Source: AP-15 sp963775875 | GTDB taxonomy: Bacteria; Pseudomonadota; Alphaproteobacteria; ATCC43930; CGMCC-115725 | NCBI GenBank assembly: GCA_963775875.1 | Contig: CAVZKP010000045.1 | Span: forward strand, 62,001 to 126,000 | Length of the DNA stretch: 64,000 nucleotides | Direction: 5' to 3' | Program-made: the position numbers and the translations under genes | Shown here: one piece after another, positions 52,068 through 60,452 of the stretch | How the letters are laid out: each line of letters begins with the position of its first letter | Numbering within the stretch: position 1 is the first letter of the stretch | Notes under the pieces: model-generated | Told to the model about the DNA's origin: nothing | Seen by the model: the letters and a program-made list of their open reading frames with translations, nothing else | The model's database searches: none

Positions 52068-53039
52068 TCACAGCTCGGCGGCGACCTCTCGCACCATTTC
52101 GCGCAGCCACAGGATGGCGGGCTCGCTGCCGTGCTCCCGATGCCATAGCGCCATGATCTCGAAGGCCGGCGAGGGATAGGGCGGCTCGAACACTTTGAGC
52201 CGGTATGCCCCGGCAAACGCGGTGGCGAGACGGCGCGGCAGCGGCGCCGCCATATCCGACCGGCTGACGACGGCCAGCGCCGCGGGAAAATGTGGCGTGG
52301 TCAGACCAACGATCCGGCTCAATCCGCGTGCCGCCAGCGCGCCTTGCAGCAAGCCGACCTCGCTGCGCATCACCAGCCGCTCGAGCCCGTGATCGACCAC
52401 GTAGCCGGCAACCGCATGCTCGTCCTCGCCGGTAGCGGAAATCAGCAAATGAGGCAGCTCGGCGAGCCGTTCGAGGGTTAGCTCCTGCCATGCCGCAGGA
52501 TGGTCGGCGCTGACCACCCACACCCGCGTCTCGGTGAACAGCGGTTCGCATTCGAACCATTCGGGGACACGCCGAAAGCTGCCGATCGCCAGATCGGCCC
52601 GCCCCGCGAGCAGTGCTTCGGTCACCCCCATGTTGCTCGGCCGGATTCTGAACTCGGCATTCGGCGCTGCCGCCCGCAGCCGGGCGATCAGGCCCGGCAC
52701 CAGGACGGTGCCGACATATTCGCCGCAAATGATGGTGAAGTGCCGATCGGTTTGTGCCGGGACGAAATCGGCGGGCGTCAGCGCACTCTGCAGATGGAGC
52801 AGACCCTGGCGCAGCCGCGGCGCCATCTCGGCGGCGCGCGGGGTCGGCTGCATTCCGTCGGGCCCGCGCACGAACAGCTCGTCTTCGAGCACATAGCGCA
52901 GCCGGTTCAGCGCGTGACTGATCGCCGACTGGGTCAGGCCGAGCCGTTCTCCGGCGCGGGTAACGCTGCGCTCTTCGACCAGCGCGTCGAACACCCGCAG
53001 CAGATTGAGATCGAGGGCGTTAAAATGCACGACGTTCAT
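52068..53039 (-). CDS. LysR-type transcriptional regulator, NodD/NahR-like
   Basis: A 323-residue regulator with the N-terminal helix-turn-helix FNALDLNLLRVFDALVEERS, VTRAGERLGLTQSAISHALN and the RYVLEDELFVRGPDGMQPTP wing. The effector domain begins RHFTIICGEYVGTVLVPGLI. The sub-family (NodD, NahR, LinR) often responds to aromatic molecules. It is divergent from the small secreted protein gene at 53131, and an inverted repeat between them is a likely binding site. The target could be that gene, itself, or the nearby carbonic-anhydrase-like gene. Confidence 0.93.
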   Translation of the reverse strand: MNVVHFNALDLNLLRVFDALVEERSVTRAGERLGLTQSAISHALNRLRYVLEDELFVRGPDGMQPTPRAAEMAPRLRQGLLHLQSALTPADFVPAQTDRHFTIICGEYVGTVLVPGLIARLRAAAPNAEFRIRPSNMGVTEALLAGRADLAIGSFRRVPEWFECEPLFTETRVWVVSADHPAAWQELTLERLAELPHLLISATGEDEHAVAGYVVDHGLERLVMRSEVGLLQGALAARGLSRIVGLTTPHFPAALAVVSRSDMAAPLPRRLATAFAGAYRLKVFEPPYPSPAFEIMALWHREHGSEPAILWLREMVREVAAEL

Positions 53040-53047
53040 GGTTGCGA

Positions 53048-53066
53048 TGCAATATTATCATTTGCA
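53048..53066. promoter_or_regulatory. Candidate LysR binding site
   Basis: TGCAA and TTGCA form a perfect inverted repeat with a nine-base AT-rich centre (TATTATCAT), giving the T-N11-A-type symmetry that LysR proteins bind. It lies nine bases before the lysR ATG and about 65 before the divergent gene, as expected for autoregulation with control of the divergent promoter. Binding is inferred. Confidence 0.5.
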
Positions 53067-53130
53067 CGATGTCTCCGCTGCACCCAGCTTAAGTACACCG
53101 AATTCGTCAGGCGAGCTGGAGGTCTTTGAT

Positions 53131-53505
53131 ATGCGGAGCATGCTGAAATCGACCCTTCTGGGTATCGGGTTGCTGGCGGGAACCACATTGGCTGCGCAGG
53201 CGCAGTCGGTCTCGTCGCTGCCGCCAGCCGGCGGCGCGCCGCAAACTGCGGTGACCCAGCCCTATGATTCGACGCAGAGCTTTTATCCGAAGCCCGGCGG
53301 CAACGCGGTATGGAAGGACGACCACTACCAGCCTCCCGCGGATTATTCCTCGAACCCGGCCGACCATCCGTATTCGACCTCGATCGGCCCCAAGCCCGGC
53401 TCCCATTCTTCGGGGGCGGATGTGCCCTACCAGGCCTCGACCTGGGACGCGGCTCCGGCCCAGCACCCCTACGACTCGGCCGGCATGGGCCCGCGGGCCA
53501 ACTAG
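53131..53505 (+). CDS. Small secreted Pro/Ser/Tyr-rich protein, hypothetical
   Basis: A 124-residue protein. The signal peptide (MLKSTLLGIGLLAGTTLAAQ, cleavage near AQAQ) is clear. The mature part is low-complexity with repeated short phrases such as TQPYDSTQSFYP, YQPPADYSSNPADHPYST and AQHPYDSAG, lacking cysteines. GGAGG lies eight bases before the ATG. No family is recognised. It is probably an unstructured periplasmic or extracellular protein. It is divergent from the LysR gene, which may regulate it, and followed by a strong hairpin. Confidence 0.7.
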   Translation: MRSMLKSTLLGIGLLAGTTLAAQAQSVSSLPPAGGAPQTAVTQPYDSTQSFYPKPGGNAVWKDDHYQPPADYSSNPADHPYSTSIGPKPGSHSSGADVPYQASTWDAAPAQHPYDSAGMGPRAN

Positions 53506-53557
53506 ACCAATTTTGCGCGGCGATCATCGGACGCTGCGTAACAACCTCCCATCTTCA

Positions 53558-53585
53558 GAACCCGCCGGCTCGCGCCGGCGGGTTC
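53558..53585. terminator. Strong hairpin between convergent genes
   Basis: A perfect 12-base stem, GAACCCGCCGGC with GCCGGCGGGTTC, around the loop TCGC. The tail is T-poor (GTCCTTGTT) on the plus strand and lacks a T-run on the minus strand. It lies between the stops of the secreted protein gene (53505) and the convergent FecR-domain gene (53610) and could serve both. Confidence 0.6.
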
Positions 53586-53609
53586 GTCCTTGTTCGGCCG
53601 GCTCGGGCG

Positions 53610-56593
53610 TCAACGCTGGGCCGCGAAAACTCCCGACGTGAAGTAAGGCGAGCCGACCGTCTTGCTGAATGCGAAGTTGCCCCCGGTTTCGGCCGCCATC
53701 GGTCCGTAAAAGCTGCCGTTCACGGCACCGGCGATGCCGGGAACATTCTTGATCTGAAAAGCATAGTTCGACCCCGTCAGCCGCGCATTGCCGCTTGCCG
53801 TGAAGGTCGGCAACACATCGTAGTGGCTGACCGTAAACGAGCCGGCCTGAGAGGCAAAGTTGTAGGTCGCCTGCAATCCTCCGGAGGCGAGGTATTGCGC
53901 GCCATTGTTGATAACCGTTCCGATCAGGTTGCCGTTGTAGGTCCCGGTAATATTGGCCCCGGCCAGGGCGGAAATATCGCTCGCCGGCGTCAACGGCGTT
54001 CCGGCGACCCAGAAGTTGATATGCCCGGCATCGATGCGCGCCGGGTTGCCGCCGGAGGCGGGCGTATCCAATTCGCCGCCCCAATAGCCCCATTGCAAAT
54101 ATTTGCAGGCACGGCAGAGACCGTTCGCCAGCAGCGCGCTTGGCGGTGGCGCCGCTGTCTGAGTGACCAGATAGATATTCGAGCCTGAATTCGTGTCATT
54201 GACTGGAACAAAGACCCCGTTGACCGACGATGGAGCGCCGGGATTCTCCATCACCCCGAACAGATTGTCGTTGACATAGGCGATGCGGGCATTGGTCGCC
54301 CCCGTTGATGTCGTCCCGAAAGCCAAGACCATCGAACCGACCCCGCTGGTACCTGCGCTCAGCGGATCGGACCCGTTGAGGGTGGCGGCGACCTGCCCGT
54401 TCGCGGCCGTGGTCGTAATGCTGGTCGTGCCGGTCAGAGCATAGGGGATCGGGCTGCCGGGACCGGTCCCCGGCTCCTTGGTCATGATGCCGCCGAAATA
54501 CCCGGTCAAATTCTGCTGCGTCGTCGCCGGGCCGGCCGGCACCACCGGCTGCGTGGTCGGGACGATCGCCGGCACAACGAACTGATATTGGGTCGCGCTG
54601 CCCGTGGCGGTATTTGTCGCGAAAGCGTCGGACGCTATCTCGCCGGGGGCGCAACAATTGCCGTTGCTAATCGCAAAGCCGGAGATGCTTTTGGCCCCAT
54701 AAAAGCTGTTGCCGTTACCGTCGGCTGGCGTCACATATGGGGAGTAGATGCGGATCGGCTGGCTCGTCGCATTCGCCAGATAGCTGCCATGGATGATGCC
54801 ATTGAGGATAGGCTGCGGCTGGCTGGTGCCGTTAAGAGAAGCGTCGAAGACATTGCCCACCAGCACGAGGATGGCCGAACTTTGGTTCGGTCCCGTGCCG
54901 CTGACCGCCAGGCTCGCCTGCAGCGCCTTGGTTCCCCCGAACGCGTTCGAAAACGTGCTGTTCGCCGGCGTCGCCAGGAACAGCGGCGAACTGTACGCGC
55001 CGGTCTGCAATCCTGCCGGCAACGCGCCCAGGAAGGATGACAGCGAAACGCTCGGCAGGGTGAATGCGAGGACGCTCGGGGAGGTCGACGTCGCCTGGTA
55101 GAAACTCGCACTAACCGGTTTTCCGCCATAGACGAACCCGCTCTGGGCGGCCTGATTGCCAGTTGTCAGGTCGGCATAGAAGAATGTGTTGTCGGGGGAG
55201 GTATATCCCGACCCGGCAGTGATCGGGAAGCGGATCGGGCCCGACGAGGTGTTGGCGCTGAACACCCCATTGGCGACGCTGCCGCCGGTGTAGGGCACCA
55301 GGCCGCCGTTCATTAAGAAGTTGCCGGTAACCCCGGAGATGGTGACAAGGGGGCACGACCGGGGAATAGACCGGCGGGATCACGACCGGCGGGATCACGA
55401 CCGGCGGGACTACGACCGGCGGGACTACAACCGGCGGGATCACGACCGGCGGGATCACCGGCGGGTACCACCGGCGGGGTTGTGATCGGGATCACCGGGG
55501 GAGTGACGACCGGCGGGCTTGCGATCGAGATCACCGGTTGGGTCGAGTTGGGGCAGCTCGCGGTCCCTGAGCGAGTGCATGGGGTCGCACTCGGGGTTAC
55601 CAGCGGGGACTGGGGGATCGGTGTTCCGGGCGGCGGCCGATTGTTGAAAAAGACCGCGACAGGCACAGAGGGACCACCGCCGACCGGCGTCGCCGTCGCG
55701 CCCGGCACCGAGACGTTCTGATTGTTCAGCTGGGTCAGCTCTACGGTCGGGCTCACCCTCTGGGGTTGCGGCGGCGGTGGCTGGGTGCGTGCGGCGGCTT
55801 GGATGCTGGCCGCGATGTTGGCCGAAATCGCGTTGGCGATGCCGCTTTCGGTGACCATGACCTCGGTCGGCGCCATCGGTGCGCCACCGTTGCCGCCAGC
55901 CCGCCCATCGAGTTGCGCGAGCATGGCCTCGGTGGCTCCGCGCGGCGCCGGGGCGGGATCGGACGGGGCGGCGCCCGGCGCCGACACGGTGACCTCAAAC
56001 CCTGGCCGGGTGAGCGTTTGCGAAGCGCCGTTGAGCCCGGTCACGGTCACGCCCTGGCCGTAGACGAAGATGACTTCGAGCGCATTGCAACCGCGGCTGC
56101 CGAGACTCGACCCCGGGCCGGTGCAGCCGGGCCGCACATTCACCAGCGCCACCCCGCCGCGGATGCCGATGGTCGCCGCCGGCGTGCGCATCGTCACCGC
56201 ATTGTCTTGCTTGCTGAGTTTGCCGCCGACAAAGCGAAACACCCCGCGGGTCAGACTGGCGGCGAGCTTGCCGGTGCCGGCGTTCGGGTCGTAGACGAAC
56301 TGGTCGATGAGCATGTTCGCGTTCGGCCCGACCGACAGCGTCGATTCATCGACGAACAGGATCTGGGTTTGCCCCTCCGCCTCGGTGGTGATCCGCTCGT
56401 TGAATACGACGTCCTGCCCCAGCACCAGCCGCCGCGGCAGGCCGCCCGGCGGGATCCCCATCGCCGCGGGGTTGACCGCGCTATCGACGCCGACCCGCTG
56501 CTGGGCGAGAGCTGGCAGGCCCGCCAGACCGATGCCGAGCAATAGGGAAACAAGCGCGACGGCGCGCAACGGACACCGGAGGATCGCTGTCAT
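53610..56593 (-). pseudogene. FecR-domain, Pro-Val repeat, TbpB-like barrel protein; probable Slam/type XI cargo; two frameshifts
   Basis: Three frames join into about 994 residues. From the ATG at 56593: a signal peptide (VALVSLLLGIGLAGLPALA), a FecR-like domain at about residues 50-190 (ERITTEAEGQTQILFVDEST, RTPAATIGIRGGVALVNV), then a Pro/Gly-rich region. After a +1 break near 55465, in a CCC run, comes a PPVVI/PPVVV repeat stalk. After a second +1 break near 55348, in a C-run, the third frame continues (CPLVTISGVTGNFLMNGGLV) to the stop at 53610. The last 110 residues read like the TbpB-type beta-barrel: LQATYNFASQAGSFTVSHYD, AGAVNGSFYGPMAAETGGNF, and end TSGVFAAQR. There is no lipobox cysteine, so it is probably secreted rather than lipid-anchored. 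Confidence 0.75.
55369..55458 (-). repeat. 15-base tandem repeat, six units, encoding Pro-Pro-Val-Val-Ile/Val
   Basis: Six consecutive 15-base units, GACCGGCGGGATCAC or its ACTAC variant on the plus strand, with degenerate copies on both flanks (55360-55368 and 55459-55485). On the coding strand each unit gives PPVVI or PPVVV, a stiff polyproline-like stalk between the FecR-like domain and the C-terminal barrel. Copy number could vary by slippage, and both frame breaks of this gene fall next to it. Confidence 0.85.
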
Positions 56594-56619
56594 CGAGCCC
56601 TCTGCCAAAGAGTACTTGT

Positions 56620-58038
56620 CTAAAAGCTGATCTGCGGTCCGAGCAAGATCGAATTGTTGGTGTACGCGTAAATCGGTAGATTGGATGAGACGATGTCCCG
56701 TTCTAGTTGTAGAACGATGGCGATCCTGGGCGATACCGGCACCGCCTCGGTGAAACCGAAACGCCAGCGTTGCGTCAACTGGCTGCTCGGCGAAAAGATC
56801 GACAGGTCGGGGCTCGTGCTGCAGCACGGGTCAGGCGAAGCATAGATGCTCCAGGCGCGGCCGAGAAAGACCGAGCTTTCCCATGGGTAGTGCACAATCC
56901 GAAAGGGAACATCATAGCGGACCCGGTAGGACCCGGTGACGGCGTAGCTGTCGTTCGTATAATACGATAGTCGCGTATTCTGGTTAAGATAGTCAAATTC
57001 CAGATTGAATTCTGAATTTGCCGAGAGCGGCTTGGTTGCCGACAATGAGAGCAGTTTGTCGCTGCCGCTGAGGCCGCGCGACAGCGGGCGATCGGCCGCG
57101 TCGGTGAAATTCTTTTGACGAAACTCGAAGACCGATTTGAGCAGCAAATCGTGCCATACTGTATCATCAAATTCGAAGCCCGCGCCATAAGCATTGAAAT
57201 ATTGCGCCTCTCCCAACCCCACTTCGTCGGCGATGACATAAGGCTTGACCGATGCGAGCGTGTTAGCGAGCAGCAGCCCATTAGGAAAGTTGAAGCGCGG
57301 GCCGGCGGTGACTTCCAACAGGTCGAGATCGAGGCGATTGACGTTGGTATTATAATAATGATTGACGTATCCGACGCTGGTGACATCGAACGTATCGCGG
57401 TTCTGCGTTTCCAAATCATAGCTGTACAACAACGAGCCGCTGGCGAACACGCTGCCGGACGATTGCTTGAGGAATTGGCTGTTGAGCAGTACCGGCCCGA
57501 TCGGCGACAGGATCAGAGGCGAGCCGGGAGCGACATTGGCGTCGGTTTGATACTGGCCGCCTAGAAAAATGTATCCAGACAGGTGATGACGCGATTGGGC
57601 CTTTGCAATTTGCGCCAGGTACTCGTCGATGCGGGCGCGGACCTCGGGCGGCGGGTTGGCGGCGGCGGCCCTTTCGAAATAGTCGCGGGCGAGGTCGAAC
57701 GAGCCCATGCGGAAATACAGGGCGCCGAGTTCGAGCTGCACCCGCGGCAAATTCGGGTTGAACAACAGCATCCGTTCGAGCGCCGACACCGCGGCCTCGT
57801 AATCTCCCAGCCGCGCCGAGACATCGGCATAGGCAAAAGTTACGTCGAGGTTGGCCGGGTTGCGCAGCATCTGCTGGAACAGGGCTTCCTTTTTCGCCTC
57901 CAGCCGCGACCTGTCGGCATCGGAAACCGTCTGCGCGGACGCCGCTGCGGCGGCCAGAACGACGGCGAACGCGATGATCCCGCAGACCAGGCGCAGCAGC
58001 GAGCCAAACCGGACAGCGATGCCATTCTTCTTGTTCAA
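56620..58038 (-). CDS. TPR/outer-membrane beta-barrel protein, Slam-like (surface lipoprotein assembly modifier family)
   Basis: About 472 residues from a TTG at 58038 (the frame is open to an ATG at 58260, but the extra 74 residues precede the signal peptide). Signal: LVCGIIAFAVVLAAAAASA. Two TPR-like repeats follow: VTFAYADVSARLGDYEAAVS, ALERMLLFNPNLPRVQLELG and ALYFRMGSFDLARDYFERAA, then PPPEVRARIDEYLAQI. The remaining 320 residues alternate hydrophobic and polar, rich in Tyr/Asn, as in a beta-barrel, and the protein ends in Phe (LLGPQISF). This TPR-plus-barrel layout is that of Slam translocons, which export surface proteins. It is 26 bases upstream of its probable cargo gene. Slam assignment is by layout and wording, not by search. 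Confidence 0.72.
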   Translation of the reverse strand: MNKKNGIAVRFGSLLRLVCGIIAFAVVLAAAAASAQTVSDADRSRLEAKKEALFQQMLRNPANLDVTFAYADVSARLGDYEAAVSALERMLLFNPNLPRVQLELGALYFRMGSFDLARDYFERAAAANPPPEVRARIDEYLAQIAKAQSRHHLSGYIFLGGQYQTDANVAPGSPLILSPIGPVLLNSQFLKQSSGSVFASGSLLYSYDLETQNRDTFDVTSVGYVNHYYNTNVNRLDLDLLEVTAGPRFNFPNGLLLANTLASVKPYVIADEVGLGEAQYFNAYGAGFEFDDTVWHDLLLKSVFEFRQKNFTDAADRPLSRGLSGSDKLLSLSATKPLSANSEFNLEFDYLNQNTRLSYYTNDSYAVTGSYRVRYDVPFRIVHYPWESSVFLGRAWSIYASPDPCCSTSPDLSIFSPSSQLTQRWRFGFTEAVPVSPRIAIVLQLERDIVSSNLPIYAYTNNSILLGPQISF

Positions 58039-58076
58039 GGCATTTACCCCGCTTGCCGCCGGTGTGCTTGCACTGC

Positions 58077-58099
58077 GCTCTGGTTTCCCCAACCAGAGC
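58077..58099 (-). promoter_or_regulatory. Inverted repeat in leader of Slam-like operon
   Basis: GCTCTGGTT and AACCAGAGC form a perfect nine-base inverted repeat around a five-base centre, 39 bases before the TTG start. Just upstream on the coding strand an AT-rich patch (GCGTTAACTTAAAG, 58100-58113) could hold the -10 region, with TTGCGG 17 bases further. It may be an operator or a hairpin at the mRNA 5' end. The rest of 58039-58322 shows no gene. Confidence 0.45.
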
Positions 58100-58322
58100 G
58101 ACTTTAAGTTAACGCTTGGTTCGACCGCAAGTCTGGCCGCGGCCGCCGTCGCCACGTCTGGACGCGACTGCCCCGCCCCTCCAAACCGACCGTGGTTCGG
58201 GGGTCGGATGCGGCGGCGCGCTTGCTGACGCGGCTGGATCGGGCGCACACTGTTGGACATTGGACGAACTCGGCCGGGCCTGTTGGCGGCGATAGGCGGG
58301 GCCGACGGGAGGAGTGAGGCGC

Positions 58323-59585
58323 GTGGAGAGCCCGCTTTATGACGCGCTAGAAGGGCGCGATCCTGCGCTGCGGGAGGCGGCGTTGATGGCGGCGCTCCCG
58401 GCGATCATCGCCGCAGCGATGGAGGGCTGTCCCGCCTACCGCGACCGGCTCGCCGGGGTGCGCCCCGATACGGTGACCGATCGGCGGGCTTTGGCCGAAT
58501 TGCCGTTGACTCATAAAACCGAACTGATCGAGCTGCAGCGGCGCAATCCGCCGTTCGGCGGGTTCGCCGCGGTGCCGGTTTCGGCGCTGCGCCGGGTCTT
58601 TGTTTCGCCCGGTCCGATCTACGAGCTGGAAGCAAGGCGTCCGGATTACGGGCGGTTCGCCCGGGCGTTGTTTGCCGCCGGGTTTCGCGCCGGCGATCTC
58701 GTGCTGAACACCTTTTCCTATCATCTCACCCCAGCCGGAGCGATGGTGGAGAGTGCCGCCGAACAGCTCGGCTGCCCGGTGATCCCTGCCGGCACCGGCC
58801 AGACCGAGCAGCAGCTGCGCGCGATTGCCGATCTGAAACCTGTGGGATATGTCGGCACGCCGTCGTTTCTGAAAATTCTGCTCGACCGGGGGGTGAGCCA
58901 GGGGATCGATATTTCATCCTTAACCAAAGCACTGGTCTCGGCCGAGGCTTTTCCGACGCCATTGCGCCGCGAATTCCGCGGCCGCGGGCTTTCCGTTCTA
59001 CAATGCTACGGCACCGCCGATATCGGCGTGATCGCCTATGAGAGCGCCGGCGCCGATGGCGAGGCCGAGGAAGGAATGGTGCTCGATGAGGGGGTCATCG
59101 TCGAACTTGTCCACCCCGAAACCGGTAAGCCGGTCGGCGTCGGCGAAGTCGGCGAAATCGTGGTGACCACTCTGACGCCTGAATACCCGCTGATCCGCTT
59201 TGCCACCGGCGATCTTTCGGCGATGCTGCCGGATTCCGATGCCAGCCGCGGCGAGACCGCCCGGACTAATCATCGGATCAAGGGCTGGCTCGGCCGCGCC
59301 GACCAAACCACCAAGGTACGTGGCATGTTCGTCCATCCCGAGCAGATTGCCGATATCCAGCGCCGCCACCAATCGATCATCCGCGCCCGCCTGGTGGTCG
59401 AACGGCAGGCCGGCGCCGACGAGATGATCCTCTTTGTCGAACTCGCAGACCCGGGCGACGATCCCGCTCGCATCGCCGCCAGCGTGCAAGCGTTGACCCG
59501 GTTGCGCGGGACGGTCAGCCCGGTGCCGCGAGGCAGCCTGCCGCAGGATGGCAAGCTGATCGAGGACCGTCGTGCCCTCGATTGA
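58323..59585 (+). CDS. Phenylacetate-CoA ligase/F390 synthetase-like adenylate-forming enzyme
   Basis: About 420 residues of the PaaK-like branch of the ANL superfamily. Segments are LPLTHKTELIELQRRNPPFG, VFVSPGPIYELEARRPDYGR, LNTFSYHLTPAGAMVESAAE, AGTGQTEQQLRAIADLKPVG, VLQCYGTADIGVIAYE (adenine pocket) and EYPLIRFATGDLSAML (ribose Asp), then KGWLGRADQTTKVRGMFVHP. It would activate an aromatic or other acid with ATP to an acyl-CoA. A GTG at 58323 with GAGG upstream is preferred over a GTG at 58314 that sits on the ribosome site. No phenylacetate-degradation genes are adjacent, so the substrate is open. Confidence 0.88.
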   Translation: MESPLYDALEGRDPALREAALMAALPAIIAAAMEGCPAYRDRLAGVRPDTVTDRRALAELPLTHKTELIELQRRNPPFGGFAAVPVSALRRVFVSPGPIYELEARRPDYGRFARALFAAGFRAGDLVLNTFSYHLTPAGAMVESAAEQLGCPVIPAGTGQTEQQLRAIADLKPVGYVGTPSFLKILLDRGVSQGIDISSLTKALVSAEAFPTPLRREFRGRGLSVLQCYGTADIGVIAYESAGADGEAEEGMVLDEGVIVELVHPETGKPVGVGEVGEIVVTTLTPEYPLIRFATGDLSAMLPDSDASRGETARTNHRIKGWLGRADQTTKVRGMFVHPEQIADIQRRHQSIIRARLVVERQAGADEMILFVELADPGDDPARIAASVQALTRLRGTVSPVPRGSLPQDGKLIEDRRALD

Positions 59586-59648
59586 GATTCACTAAAACGT
59601 CACAGTTTTTTCAAACAGAAGTCCCAATCCGCGCCTTACATGTTACGC

Positions 59649-59754
59649 GTAAGGTCTGTCCTTACAGGTTTGTCCCCCAAACCTCGTAATCGGTCGAGGG
59701 TATCGGCCGATGGCCAAAGCGGCTCCGGATTCCCCCTCCGGAGCCGCCTTTTTT
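59649..59754 (+). ncRNA. Candidate structured leader or small RNA upstream of ccm operon
   Basis: Three hairpins in a row, GTAAGG/CCTTAC (59649-59665), GGTTTG/CAAACC with loop TCCCC (59667-59683) and ATCGG/CCGAT (59689-59711), lead into the strong terminator at 59719-59754, whose loop is TTCCCCC. Two C-rich loops recall anti-Shine-Dalgarno loops of alphaproteobacterial small RNAs. The ccmA ATG is only 28 bases after the T-run, so this could instead be a transcription-attenuating leader of ccmABCDE. No promoter stands out in 59586-59648. Confidence 0.5.
59719..59754 (+). terminator. Strong Rho-independent terminator
   Basis: A perfect 11-base stem, GCGGCTCCGGA with TCCGGAGCCGC, around a seven-base loop, followed by C and six T. 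It is the best-formed intrinsic terminator in the window. It ends either the PaaK-like gene transcript (stop at 59585), a small RNA, or an attenuated ccm leader. Confidence 0.85.
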
Positions 59755-59782
59755 GCATTGGCTTCCGGTGGGTCCGGGCTGG

Positions 59783-60451
59783 ATGACCGTGCCGGTGCCG
59801 GATCTGATCGCCGAGGATCTGGCCTGCCGGCGCGGCGCGAGGCTGGTTTTCGCCAACGTCTCGTTCCGCTTGCCCGCGGGTGGCGCGCTGGTCCTGACCG
59901 GCGCGAACGGCAGCGGCAAATCGAGCCTGTTGCGGCTCGTCGCCGGCTTGCTCGCTCCGGCCGCCGGGTGCCTCTGGTGGGGTCCGACACCGGTCGCCGT
60001 CGATGTCGCCGGGCACCATGCCCGTCTCCACTATGTCGGCCACCAGGATGCGGTGAAGCCGGTCATGACGCCGTGCGAAAGCCTGAGCTTCTGGGCGGCG
60101 CTGCGCGGTTTCGAATTGCCGGCCTCGGCGCCGGCTCTGCGCGATGCGCTTGCCGCCTTCGCCCTCGATGGGGTCGCCGATTGGCCGTGCCGGTGGCTGT
60201 CGGCCGGGCAGCGGCGGCGGCTGGCGCTGGCGCGTCTGTTGGTGGCGCCGGCCCCGCTGTGGCTGCTCGACGAGCCGTCGAGTGCGCTCGACGATGACGG
60301 CCAGGCCCGACTCGAACAGGCGATCGCGGCGCATCGTGCGGCGGGCGGGCGGGTGATAATGGCGACGCACGCGGCGATCGCGCTCGGCGACGCGGCCGGC
60401 CTCGTGCTCGATGCCTTCGCGCCGCCGTTCGATCCCGACCTCGCCGCTTGA
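59783..60451 (+). CDS. ccmA: Haem exporter ATP-binding protein CcmA
   Basis: A 222-residue ABC ATPase for cytochrome c maturation: Walker A LVLTGANGSGKSSLLRLVAG, HYVGHQDAVKPVMTPCESLS (the CcmA-typical Q-loop region with GHxDAxK), signature LSAGQRRRLALARLLVAPAP and Walker B LWLLDEPSSALD. With CcmB and CcmC it helps release holo-CcmE, using ATP, so that haem can be attached to apocytochromes in the periplasm. The ATG at 59783 is the best start; a GC-rich leader with a terminator sits just before it. It ends one base before the ccmB ATG. Confidence 0.95.
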   Translation: MTVPVPDLIAEDLACRRGARLVFANVSFRLPAGGALVLTGANGSGKSSLLRLVAGLLAPAAGCLWWGPTPVAVDVAGHHARLHYVGHQDAVKPVMTPCESLSFWAALRGFELPASAPALRDALAAFALDGVADWPCRWLSAGQRRRLALARLLVAPAPLWLLDEPSSALDDDGQARLEQAIAAHRAAGGRVIMATHAAIALGDAAGLVLDAFAPPFDPDLAA

Positions 60452-60452
60452 A

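Noticed and set aside
55369..55458. Tandem repeat considered as a CRISPR array
   Set aside because: Units are 15 bases with no spacers, and they encode an in-frame Pro-Val repeat.
58039..58260. Longer N-terminus for the Slam-like protein from the ATG at 58260
   Set aside because: It would place 74 basic residues before the signal peptide region, and the span holds an inverted repeat and promoter-like AT-rich patch instead.
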